Source: Streptomyces exfoliatus
GTDB taxonomy: Bacteria > Actinomycetota > Actinomycetes > Streptomycetales > Streptomycetaceae
Direction of reading: 5' to 3'
NCBI RefSeq assembly: GCF_000725545.1
Contig: NZ_KL647056.1
Coordinates: forward strand, 62,001-126,000
Length of the DNA stretch: 64,000 bases
Shown here: positions 8,563-16,457 of the stretch, one piece after another
How the letters are laid out: each line of letters starts with the position of its first letter
Position numbering within the stretch: position 1 is the first letter of the stretch
The notes under the pieces: model-generated
The model's database searches: none
What the model saw: only the letters and a program-made list of their open reading frames with translations
What the model was told of the DNA's origin: nothing
Program-made: the position numbers and the translations under genes

Positions 8563-9942
8563 TCAGGCCACCGGGGTCTTCGGGCGGCCCTTGGAACCGG
8601 GCCTGCGCCGGGCCTCCGCGAGGAGGCCGCGGACCGCGAGCAGCGCGCCCACGCCCAGGAACCCGGCCGCCACGGCCATCCCCAGGGCGCCGTTCAGCGG
8701 CAGGGCGATGCCGATCGCGCCGCCCACCACCCACGCCATCTGCAGGGCCGTCTCGGAGCGCGCGAACGCCGAGGTCCGCACGACCTCCGGCACGTCCCGC
8801 TGGATCAGCGCGTCGAGGGACAGCTTCGACAGGGCCTGCGTGAGGCCCGCGACCGCGCCCAGGACGGCCACCATCACCCCGCCGAAGAACACCGCCGCGC
8901 AGATCGCCGTACCGCAGACCACGCTGATCATGGTGGCGATGATCACCTCGGGGCCGTGGCCCCGTTCCCGGAGCAGCGAGCCGACGGCCGTGCCGCACGC
9001 GTTGCCCACGCCCGCCGCCACGCCCACGATCCCCAGCGACACGGCGGCGCTCTGCCCCGACAGCGGGTGCTCGCGCAGCAGGAACGCCAGGAAGAAGATC
9101 AGGAAGCCCGACAGCATGCGCTGGGCGGCGTTCGCCTGGAGGCCGTGCAGCACCGAGGGGCCGACCGTCCGCAGACTGGGTTTCTTCTCGCCGTGCGTCA
9201 GCAGGTGCGCCCGCCGCTCGCCCTTCGCCGAGTCCACCTTGGGCGGCATCCGCAGCGCCCAGAACGCCCCCAGCAGGAACAGCGCGCACGCCCCGTACAA
9301 GGGATACGGCGGCCCGACCATCTGCAGCCCCGCCCCGACGGGCGCGGCGATCCCGGTCGCGAGCAGCCCGGCCAGGGTGACCCGGGAGTTCGCCTTCACG
9401 AGTGAGAACCCCGGTGGCAGGAGCCGCGGCACGACCGCGCTGCGCACCACCCCGTACGCCTTCGAGGCCACCAGGACCCCGAGCGCCGCCGGATACAGCT
9501 CGATGCCGCCGGTGGCGACCACCGCCGACATCATGATCGCGAGGACCGCGCGGGTCAGCATCGCGCCGGCCATCGCCGCCCGCCGCCCGTGCGGGATGCG
9601 GTCCAGGAGCGGACCGATCACCGGGGCGAGGAGGGTGAAGGGGGCCATCGTGATGGCGAGGTACAGGGCGACGCGGCCGCGGGCCTCGTCGGTCGGCACG
9701 GAGAAGAAGACGGTGGACGCGAGGGCGACGGTGATCATGACGTCCCCGGCGCCGTTCACGGCGTGCAGCTCGATCAGCTTGCCGAGCCCCGACTCGCCCG
9801 CGCCGTGCGCGTGGGTGGCCTTCCTGATGCCCTTGGCCGTCCCCGTGAAGGGCAGGTGCAGGGCGCGGCCGACCGACCGGCCCGCTCGGCGGAGCGGTCC
9901 GGCATGATCTTCGGATCGTGCGGGAGACCGTGCGGCTGCCAC
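8563..9942 (-). CDS. Major facilitator superfamily transporter
   Basis: About 459 residues with roughly twelve hydrophobic segments, including VMITVALASTVFF, VALYLAITMAPFTLLAPVIGPLLDR with the MFS loop GPLLDRIPHGRR, and a symmetrical second half. It resembles the MFS_1/MFS_3 group. The start is uncertain: the first in-frame GTG is 9942, whereas an ATG at 9906 with a plausible MPDRSAERAGRS opening is in another frame that joins this one if four bases (GGCC) near 9864-9871 are restored. Substrate unknown; possibly drug or metabolite efflux. Confidence 0.85.
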   Translation of the reverse strand: MAAARSPARSEDHAGPLRRAGRSVGRALHLPFTGTAKGIRKATHAHGAGESGLGKLIELHAVNGAGDVMITVALASTVFFSVPTDEARGRVALYLAITMAPFTLLAPVIGPLLDRIPHGRRAAMAGAMLTRAVLAIMMSAVVATGGIELYPAALGVLVASKAYGVVRSAVVPRLLPPGFSLVKANSRVTLAGLLATGIAAPVGAGLQMVGPPYPLYGACALFLLGAFWALRMPPKVDSAKGERRAHLLTHGEKKPSLRTVGPSVLHGLQANAAQRMLSGFLIFFLAFLLREHPLSGQSAAVSLGIVGVAAGVGNACGTAVGSLLRERGHGPEVIIATMISVVCGTAICAAVFFGGVMVAVLGAVAGLTQALSKLSLDALIQRDVPEVVRTSAFARSETALQMAWVVGGAIGIALPLNGALGMAVAAGFLGVGALLAVRGLLAEARRRPGSKGRPKTPVA

Positions 9943-10479
9943 TCCGTCATAGTGCCCCACCGGCACGCCGGACGAACCGTGGCGCGGCGGGGAAGGCCCC
10001 TTCGGACCGCCTCGGGAACCCCACCCGAGGCACTCCGACGGCCCTCGGACCGGACGTGCAGCACCCCTCCCACCAGCCTCGGACGCCCCTCCGAGCCGTC
10101 CTGCGACCGCCCTCCGACTCTTGTCCAATCGTTCTCCAGCGGTCCTCAAGCCGCCCTCCAGCTGCCCTCCGGCCGGTCTCCGAACGCCCTCCGACCCCCC
10201 TCCGGCCGTCCGCGATCCGGGCCACTTGGGGCGGGCAGGTGGGCTGACGCCCGCGAACGGGGTAGCGTGCGTAGCGCGTCACCGGCGGAAGCTCTCGGCC
10301 GCGCGCCTCTTCGGCATCCCGCAGAATGGATGACGATAGGTGTGCCCGAGACATGCGAGACAAGTCGGGTGCGCGGACGTCGATGCGGCCCTCAGGTCCG
10401 CTCCGCCCGCCATCCGCGGCTTCGCTCCCGCCCCTCGGCCGGCGCACCCGTGAGACGGCGTAGGAGAGAAGCGATACCT
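9943..10479. other. 537-base intergenic region with CCTCC-rich degenerate repeats
   Basis: Between the divergent MFS and DUF3027 genes. About 10080-10205 consists of degenerate, roughly 11-13-base units built on CCCTCCGA/CCCTCCAG cores. Short ORFs here are repetitive Pro/Arg-rich frames without a convincing start signal, so I call no gene. The last ~200 bases should hold the DUF3027 promoter; I could not assign -10/-35 boxes. Confidence 0.6.
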
Positions 10480-11409
10480 GTGAGTGCTGCGACGACGCGA
10501 AGCGGTAGCCCGCGTACCCCGCGAGCCACGCGTACCCCCGACCGCCTGTGCGCGGAGGCCGTGGACCTCGCGCGGGAGGCCGCCGAGGAGGCGGCCGCCC
10601 CCGGCGTCGTCGGCGCACACGTCGAGGTGGTCGCGGAGGGTGACCGCGTCGTCACCCACTACTTCGAGTCTAAGGAACCCGGCTACCGGGGCTGGCGCTG
10701 GGCGGTCACCGTCACCCGCGCCTCCCGCGCCAAGAACGTCACGCTTGACGAAACCGTCCTGCTGCCCGGCTCCGACGCCCTCCTGGCCCCCGAGTGGGTG
10801 CCGTGGAGCGAGCGGCTCCGCCCCGGCGACATGGGCCCCGGCGACCTCCTCCCCACCGAGCAGGACGACCTGCGCCTGGAGCCCGGCTACACGGGCGAGG
10901 ACGCGCCGCCGCCGAACTCCGTGGTGTCGGAGGAGCTGGAGGAGCACCTCGACACCGAGGACGCCGAGATCGTCACCCGTACCCCCGCGCGGGGGACGGT
11001 CGCCGCGGTCGCCGAGGAACTCGGCATGCGCCGGGCCAGGGTCCTTTCCCGGTACGGCCTGCACGTGGCGGCCGACCGCTGGGACGAGGCCTTCGGCGCC
11101 GCTACGCCGATGGCGCAGGCGGCCCCCGCCTCCTGCGAGTCCTGCGCCTTCCTGGTGCCGCTCGCCGGCTCCCTGAAGCAGGCGTTCGGCGTCTGCGCCA
11201 ACGAGTTCTCCCCGGCCGACGGCCGCGTCGTCTCCCTCGCGTACGGCTGCGGCGGCCACTCGGAGGCCGCGATCATGCCGAAGCCGCCGCGCCCCGCGCC
11301 GCCGGTCTTCGACTCGACGGCCGTGGACGCCTTCCCGCTCCGTCCGGCCAAGGACTCCGGCTCGACGACGGAACCGGACGACTCCTTCGAGGACCTGGGG
11401 CACTCGTAG
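10480..11409 (+). CDS. DUF3027 protein
   Basis: 309-residue protein with the actinobacterial DUF3027 signature: an N-terminal half containing THYFESKEPGYRGWRWAVTVTRASR and LLPGSDALLAPEWVPWSERLRPGD, and a C-terminal Cys-rich part SCESCAF...GVCANEFSPADGRVVSLAYGCGGHSE that could bind zinc through C-x2-C and later Cys/His. The GTG start follows TAGGAGA (10461-10467). Function unknown. The 3' flank leads directly to the sacsin-like ATPase gene. Confidence 0.88.
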   Translation: MSAATTRSGSPRTPRATRTPDRLCAEAVDLAREAAEEAAAPGVVGAHVEVVAEGDRVVTHYFESKEPGYRGWRWAVTVTRASRAKNVTLDETVLLPGSDALLAPEWVPWSERLRPGDMGPGDLLPTEQDDLRLEPGYTGEDAPPPNSVVSEELEEHLDTEDAEIVTRTPARGTVAAVAEELGMRRARVLSRYGLHVAADRWDEAFGAATPMAQAAPASCESCAFLVPLAGSLKQAFGVCANEFSPADGRVVSLAYGCGGHSEAAIMPKPPRPAPPVFDSTAVDAFPLRPAKDSGSTTEPDDSFEDLGHS

Positions 11410-11601
11410 GCCCTGAAATCGCGGCCCGCCCCTGACCCGCACCGGACCCGTCCGGAGGCGTGGGAGGAGCGGGAAGCGGGACTCACGACCGACCCGGCCT
11501 GGCGGCAGGGCGGGTGCGGCGCGCGGTACCTTCGGGCCCCGGGACTTCGGGTCCCGGAAGCACGACACCCCCCGCGCCCCGCCCCCAGAGTGGAGTCAGA
11601 C

Positions 11602-14600
11602 GTGAGCGTCAGCGTCCGGACGACGACCGACGGAACCGACCCCTTCGGCACCGCACGGCTGCGGCGGGGCGTGCTCGACGCCTGGGGCGCCTCGCCCGCC
11701 CGCTTCCGGGAGGACGCCAACGCCGAGGAGGACCTCGCCCTCGGCGGCTACCGCGACCGCCTCGTCGTCGAACTCGCCCAGAACGCCGCCGACGCCGCCC
11801 ACCGCGCGGGCGTCACCGGCCGCCTCCGCCTCACCCTGCACCCCGCCGACCACGAGGGCCCCGCCGTCCTCGCCGCCGCCAACACCGGCGCGCCACTGGA
11901 CGCCGCGGGCGCCGAGTCGCTGTCCACACTCCGCGCCTCCGCCAAGCGCGAGCAGACCTCCGGCGCCGTCGGCCGCTTCGGCGTCGGCTTCGCCGCCGTC
12001 CTCGCGGTGACCGACGAGCCCGCCGTCCTCGGCCGGCACGGCGGCGTCCGCTGGTCCCTCGCCGAGGCCCGCGGCCTCGCCGCCGAGACCGCCCGCTACA
12101 GCCCCGGCCTGGGCGACGAACTGCGCCGCCGCGACGGCCACGTACCCCTCCTGCGGCTTCCGCTGCCCGCCGAGGGCACCGCCCCCGAGGGCTACGACAC
12201 CGTCGTCGTCCTCCCGCTGCGCGACACCGCCGCCCGCGACCTGGCCGAACGGCTCCTCGCCTCCGTCGACGACGCCCTGCTGCTCACCCTCCCCGGGCTC
12301 GCGGAGATCGTCGTCGAGACGGCCGAGGGCGTACGGACCCTCCGCCGCTCCGAGGACGACGGCTACGTCCGTGTCGACGACACCGCCACCGGCACCCACC
12401 GCTGGCGGACCGTCTCCCACGGCGGCCCGCTCGACGCCGAACTCCTCAAGGACCGCCCGGTCGAGGAGCGGCTCCGCCCCCACTGGTCCGTCACCTGGGC
12501 CGTCCCCGTGGACACCGAGGGCGCCCCGCGCCACCCGCGTACGACCCCGGTCGTGCACGCCCCCACGCCCACCGACGAGCCCCTCGGCATCCCCGCGCTC
12601 CTCATCGCCTCCCTGCCCCTGGACACCGCGCGACGGCACCCGGCGCCCGGCCCGCTCACCGACTTCCTGGTGCAGCGCGCGGCCGACGCGTACGCCGAAC
12701 TCCTCGCCGAATGGCAGCCGGTGACGACCGCGACGCTCGACCTCGTCCCCGGCCCGCTCGGCAAGGGACCCCTCGACGGGGCGCTGCGCGAGGCCATCCT
12801 CGACCGGCTGCCGAGGGTCGCGTTCCTGGCACCGGCGGCCCCCTCCGAGGAACTCCCGGCACTCCGCCCGATCGAGGCCGAGGTAGCGGAGGGCGCGGGC
12901 GCGGAGACGGTCGCCGTCCTCGCGGAGGTCTTCCCGGCGCTCCTCCCGGCGGGCCTGGAACGCCGGCCGGAGCTGCGCACGCTCGGTGTCGGCCGCGTAC
13001 CCCTGACGGAGGCGATCGACCGCCTGGCGGGGGTGGACAGGCCCCCGACGTGGTGGTGGCGCCTGTACGACTCCCTGGCGGGCGTCGACCCGGACCGCCT
13101 GACGGGCCTCCCGGTGCCGCTGGCGCAGCCGGACGGGGCACGGGGCACGGGGGCGGAGCCGAGGTCGGACGCGAGGTCGGACGCGGATACGGAGCCGGGG
13201 TCCCACTCCGAGGGAGGACCCGCCACCCGCGTCCGTACGGCGATCGGCCCCCGCCAGGTCCTCCTTCCGCAGGACAGGACTCCCGCGGAACTGACCCGGC
13301 TCGGCCTGAAGGTGGCCCACCCCGACGCCGCCCACCCGCTCCTGGAGAAGCTCGGCGCCCTGCCCGCCACACCCCGCGCGGTCCTCACGACCCCGCAGGT
13401 ACGGGCGGCGGTCGCGGCCTCGCTCGACGCGGGCGAGATCTGGGACGAGGAGGCGCTGGACGCGGAGGAACTCGCGGACACGGTCCTCGCGCTGGTCAGG
13501 GACGCGGATCTCGACCCCGGCGACGAGCCCTGGCTCGGCGCGCTCGCCCTCCCCGACGAGGACGGCGAACTCTCTCCGGCGGGCGAACTCGTCCTCCCCG
13601 GCTCGCCCTTCGCCGCCGTCATGCGCGAGGACGAACTGCCGTACGTGGACGCGGACCTGGCCGCGCGCTGGGGCGAACAGCCCCTCGCCGCCTGCGGAGT
13701 CCTCGCGAACTTCGCCCTCGTCCGCGCCACCGACCTGCTCCTCGACCCGGACGAGGTCGAACCCCGCGAGGGCGACTACCCGGAGCCGGACGACGCCGGA
13801 CTCCTCGACGCGGTCGACGTGTGGTGCGAGGACGTCCTCGACCGGCTGCCGGAAACGCCGGTGCCGCCGGTGGCGACGGAGATCGTGGCCGTACGGGACC
13901 TGGACCTCGTCGACGACGACGCCTGGCCGCAGGCCCTCGCGCTCCTGGCGCGGCCCCCGCTCAGGGACGCCCTCACCCAGCCGGTACGGGTCCTCCTGCC
14001 GGACGGCACGACGGAGACGGTCCGCTCGTACACGGCGTGGTGGCTCCGCGACCACCCGGTCCTGGACGGCCGGCGTCCGGCGGGCCTGCGCGCGGCGGGC
14101 TCGGACCCCCTCCTCATCGGCCTGTACGACTCCGCCGACGCGACCGGCTTCGAGGACGAGCAGGTCCTCCGGGCCCTGGGCGTCCGCACCTCGGTGACGG
14201 CGCTCCTCGAGGAACCGGGGGGCGCGGCGGAACTCCTGACCCGCCTGGCGGACCCGTCGAGGGAGGTCACGGGAGTCCAGCTGCACGCCCTGTACACGGC
14301 CCTGGCGGACCTGGACCCGGACCAGGTGACGCTCCCGGACGAACTGCGGGCGGTGGTCGACGGCGAGCTGGTGGTGGTCGACGCGTCGGAGGCCCTCGTG
14401 GCGGACGCCCCGGACCTCCTGCCCCTGACGGACGGGGTGCCGCTGCTGCCGGTGGCGCCGTCGCGGGCGGCGGACCTGGCGGAACTGTTCCAGGTACGGC
14501 GCCTGAGCGAGGCGGTGGAGGCGGAGGTCACGACGGTGGGCGAGGAGCACGAGGTCCCGCCCTCGGTCCACGCCCTCCTGGGCCCGTCGACGCCGTCCTC

Positions 14601-14811
14601 GTACCTCGAACACGAGGAGCTGCAGGCGGGCGGGGTGGAACTCGACTGGCGCCACACCCCGGACGGCGTCGTGCACGCCTCCACCCTGGAGGGCGTGGCG
14701 GCGGGCCTGGCCTGGGCGGCGGGCCAGTGGCCCCGCCGCTTCGAGGTGGCGGCCCTCCTGGAGGACCCGTCGAGGACGACGGAACTGGCGAGGGACCGCT
14801 GGTTCGACTGA
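11602..14811 (+). CDS. Sacsin-like giant GHKL (HSP90-type) ATPase
   Basis: 1069-residue protein. The N-terminal ~200 residues form a Bergerat ATPase fold: N-box VVELAQNAADAAHRAG, the Asp/Gly box AANTGAPL, the lid motif GRFGVGFAAVLAV and a following VVVLPLRD strand. This matches the bacterial proteins annotated 'sacsin N-terminal ATPase-like'. The rest (about 800 residues) is rich in beta-strands and acidic loops without a recognised catalytic motif. An in-frame GTG at 11590 exists, but GTG 11602 has GGAG at 7 bases. Perhaps a chaperone-like or DNA-maintenance ATPase; no partner gene is obvious. It follows the DUF3027 gene on the same strand after about 190 bases. Confidence 0.85.
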   Translation: MSVSVRTTTDGTDPFGTARLRRGVLDAWGASPARFREDANAEEDLALGGYRDRLVVELAQNAADAAHRAGVTGRLRLTLHPADHEGPAVLAAANTGAPLDAAGAESLSTLRASAKREQTSGAVGRFGVGFAAVLAVTDEPAVLGRHGGVRWSLAEARGLAAETARYSPGLGDELRRRDGHVPLLRLPLPAEGTAPEGYDTVVVLPLRDTAARDLAERLLASVDDALLLTLPGLAEIVVETAEGVRTLRRSEDDGYVRVDDTATGTHRWRTVSHGGPLDAELLKDRPVEERLRPHWSVTWAVPVDTEGAPRHPRTTPVVHAPTPTDEPLGIPALLIASLPLDTARRHPAPGPLTDFLVQRAADAYAELLAEWQPVTTATLDLVPGPLGKGPLDGALREAILDRLPRVAFLAPAAPSEELPALRPIEAEVAEGAGAETVAVLAEVFPALLPAGLERRPELRTLGVGRVPLTEAIDRLAGVDRPPTWWWRLYDSLAGVDPDRLTGLPVPLAQPDGARGTGAEPRSDARSDADTEPGSHSEGGPATRVRTAIGPRQVLLPQDRTPAELTRLGLKVAHPDAAHPLLEKLGALPATPRAVLTTPQVRAAVAASLDAGEIWDEEALDAEELADTVLALVRDADLDPGDEPWLGALALPDEDGELSPAGELVLPGSPFAAVMREDELPYVDADLAARWGEQPLAACGVLANFALVRATDLLLDPDEVEPREGDYPEPDDAGLLDAVDVWCEDVLDRLPETPVPPVATEIVAVRDLDLVDDDAWPQALALLARPPLRDALTQPVRVLLPDGTTETVRSYTAWWLRDHPVLDGRRPAGLRAAGSDPLLIGLYDSADATGFEDEQVLRALGVRTSVTALLEEPGGAAELLTRLADPSREVTGVQLHALYTALADLDPDQVTLPDELRAVVDGELVVVDASEALVADAPDLLPLTDGVPLLPVAPSRAADLAELFQVRRLSEAVEAEVTTVGEEHEVPPSVHALLGPSTPSSYLEHEELQAGGVELDWRHTPDGVVHASTLEGVAAGLAWAAGQWPRRFEVAALLEDPSRTTELARDRWFD

Positions 14812-14826
14812 GGGGTGGGGGACAGA

Positions 14827-14846
14827 GGGCGCCCTGCAGGGCGCCC
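14827..14846. terminator. Palindromic hairpin between convergent genes
   Basis: GGGCGCCC-TGCA-GGGCGCCC forms a perfect 8-base-pair stem (fully palindromic over 20 bases) in the 45-base gap between the sacsin-like and SRPBCC stop codons. It probably terminates both; there is no T tract, which is common in Streptomyces. Confidence 0.65.
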
Positions 14847-14856
14847 CGCCCGGCCC

Positions 14857-15306
14857 CTACCGGGCGCCGGACTCCATCAGCTCCTTCAGGTGCTCTTCGT
14901 TCCGCGGCATCTCCTTGCGGATGTGCGGTTTGACCATGAACGGGACGAGGACCTTGCCGATGCCGTGCGACTCGAAGTCGATCGACAGGGTCAGCCGGGA
15001 CCGCCGGCCGTCGTCGAGCGGCTCGATCGTCCCCTGGACGTCACCGCGGACCGGCCCGTCGACGCCGTGGAAGTGCCAGCTGCGCGACGGGACGAGCTCC
15101 CTGACCTCCATGGTCATGGGCATCTCGCGGCGCCCGATGCGGCGCTTGACGTGGATCCGGGAGCCGACCGCGAGCGGCCCGTCACTGAGCTTGCGCGCGG
15201 CGACGGCGCTCTCCTGCCACTCCGGCATGTGGGAGGGGTCCATCACATAGGAGAAGACTTCCTCGGGGCTGCGGGAGATGTCGATGGATTTCTCGATACG
15301 GGACAT
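14857..15306 (-). CDS. SRPBCC (polyketide cyclase/dehydrase-like) protein
   Basis: 149 residues with the START/Bet v1-like pattern: SIDISRSPEEVFSYVMDPSHMPEWQESAV at the N-terminus, a central beta-sheet, and a long C-terminal helix (KVLVPFMVKPHIRKEMPRNEEHLKELMES). The family binds hydrophobic ligands in a cavity. The actual ligand cannot be inferred. ATG start is preceded by GAGGGGG. It stands alone between convergent and divergent neighbours. Confidence 0.88.
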   Translation of the reverse strand: MSRIEKSIDISRSPEEVFSYVMDPSHMPEWQESAVAARKLSDGPLAVGSRIHVKRRIGRREMPMTMEVRELVPSRSWHFHGVDGPVRGDVQGTIEPLDDGRRSRLTLSIDFESHGIGKVLVPFMVKPHIRKEMPRNEEHLKELMESGAR

Positions 15307-15573
15307 TGTGCCCCCTCGGTTAGTTCCTAGGACAAAATCATCCCACGCTTGAGGGCGACGGGGCGAGGCCTTGCGAGCCCTGGTGTGGCGGCCGGGGGCT
15401 CGGTGCGTAGTGGGGCCTGAAGCCCGGCCATCCGACCTCCCCGACCTGCTGAGCGCCGCAGGGCCGCCCCCTTCGACTTCCGCACACCGCGTGCCGGTCG
15501 AGACGGACCCACCTACCCCCGCCGCGAACCCCCCGCCCTTGCGGGGCGGCGAGGTCCAACTAGCCTTCGGGCC

Positions 15574-16182
15574 ATGGCTTTGCGACCTGATGAGTTCTAC
15601 GACCACGCGCTCGCTGCGACGGATGGTGAGCGCCGGCTGCCGCTCGCGCGGATGACGGGGTGGGATGTCAGCCCGTTCGAACCGGACGGGCTGCGCGTCG
15701 CGCCCCTGCGGCCTCCGGTGCTGCCCGAGCCGCCGCGCCACGGCGAGGACCCGTCGAACTGCGACGCGTGTCGTGACCAAGGCGATGGAATCTGGTTCAA
15801 CGACAGTTGGCGGCTCACTCGGATCGCCGGAGTCGGTGTGCCGCTGGTGCTCATGCTCCATCCCCGCGAGCACTACGACATGGCTGACCTGCCCGATGAA
15901 CTGGCGGCCGAGTTGGGGGTCCTGACCACTCACGTCGTCCGCCATGTGCAGGCCCTGGCGCACATCTCGCGCGCCCACGTCTACCGCATCGGGGACGGAG
16001 GCGCGCACCTGCACATCTGGTTCTTCGCCCGGCCCGAGGGGCAGGCGCAGCTCTACGGATCGTGGATGCCCGTCTGGGACGACCTGCTGCCGGAATACCC
16101 GGCGGATGTCGCGGAGGCGGACGCGGCCCTCGTGGCGGACGCGCTGGTCGCCTCCATCGGCGGCCGCCGGAAGGCCACGTGA
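15574..16182 (+). CDS. Degenerate HIT-like protein
   Basis: 202 residues. The central region resembles HIT-family nucleotide hydrolases: NCDAC at the N-terminal side (possible zinc pair), IWFNDSWRLTRI, PLVLMLHPREHYDMADLPDELAAELG, then AHVYRIGDGGAHLHIWFFARP. The histidine triad would be H-x-H-x-H; here the third position is Trp (HLHIW), so classical catalysis is doubtful. A Trp/Asp/Glu-rich tail follows. It may bind rather than cleave nucleotides; family assignment is moderate. Confidence 0.65.
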   Translation: MALRPDEFYDHALAATDGERRLPLARMTGWDVSPFEPDGLRVAPLRPPVLPEPPRHGEDPSNCDACRDQGDGIWFNDSWRLTRIAGVGVPLVLMLHPREHYDMADLPDELAAELGVLTTHVVRHVQALAHISRAHVYRIGDGGAHLHIWFFARPEGQAQLYGSWMPVWDDLLPEYPADVAEADAALVADALVASIGGRRKAT

Positions 16183-16457
16183 CGGGTTTCTGACGCCCGG
16201 ACGCTCCGGGGCGTGCTCCGCCACGTCCCGGTGCTGCTCGACGCCCTGTTGATCAACGGCAGAGAACTGCCCAACCCGCCCCTCCCGCTCCCCAACTGGC
16301 CTTCCCACACGTTCGGGTGAAGGAGCGCCCGGAGTGCGGACGGATGCGGCACGGTCTGCCGCAACAACGGCATATGACAAGTCGGCCCCCGAAGCCGGAC
16401 GCCCTCCACCGGCCCTCCGCCCTCCACCGGCCAGCCGCCTGACCGGTCCGGTGGCCT

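Noticed and set aside
11460..14933. 1157-codon + strand frame and 1026-codon antisense frame over the sacsin-like gene
   Set aside because: Gly/Pro/Arg-rich shadow frames; the ATPase motifs lie in the other + frame.
16183..16457. Coding frames in the gap after the HIT-like gene
   Set aside because: Frames on both strands lack start signals and family-like sequence; treated as intergenic.
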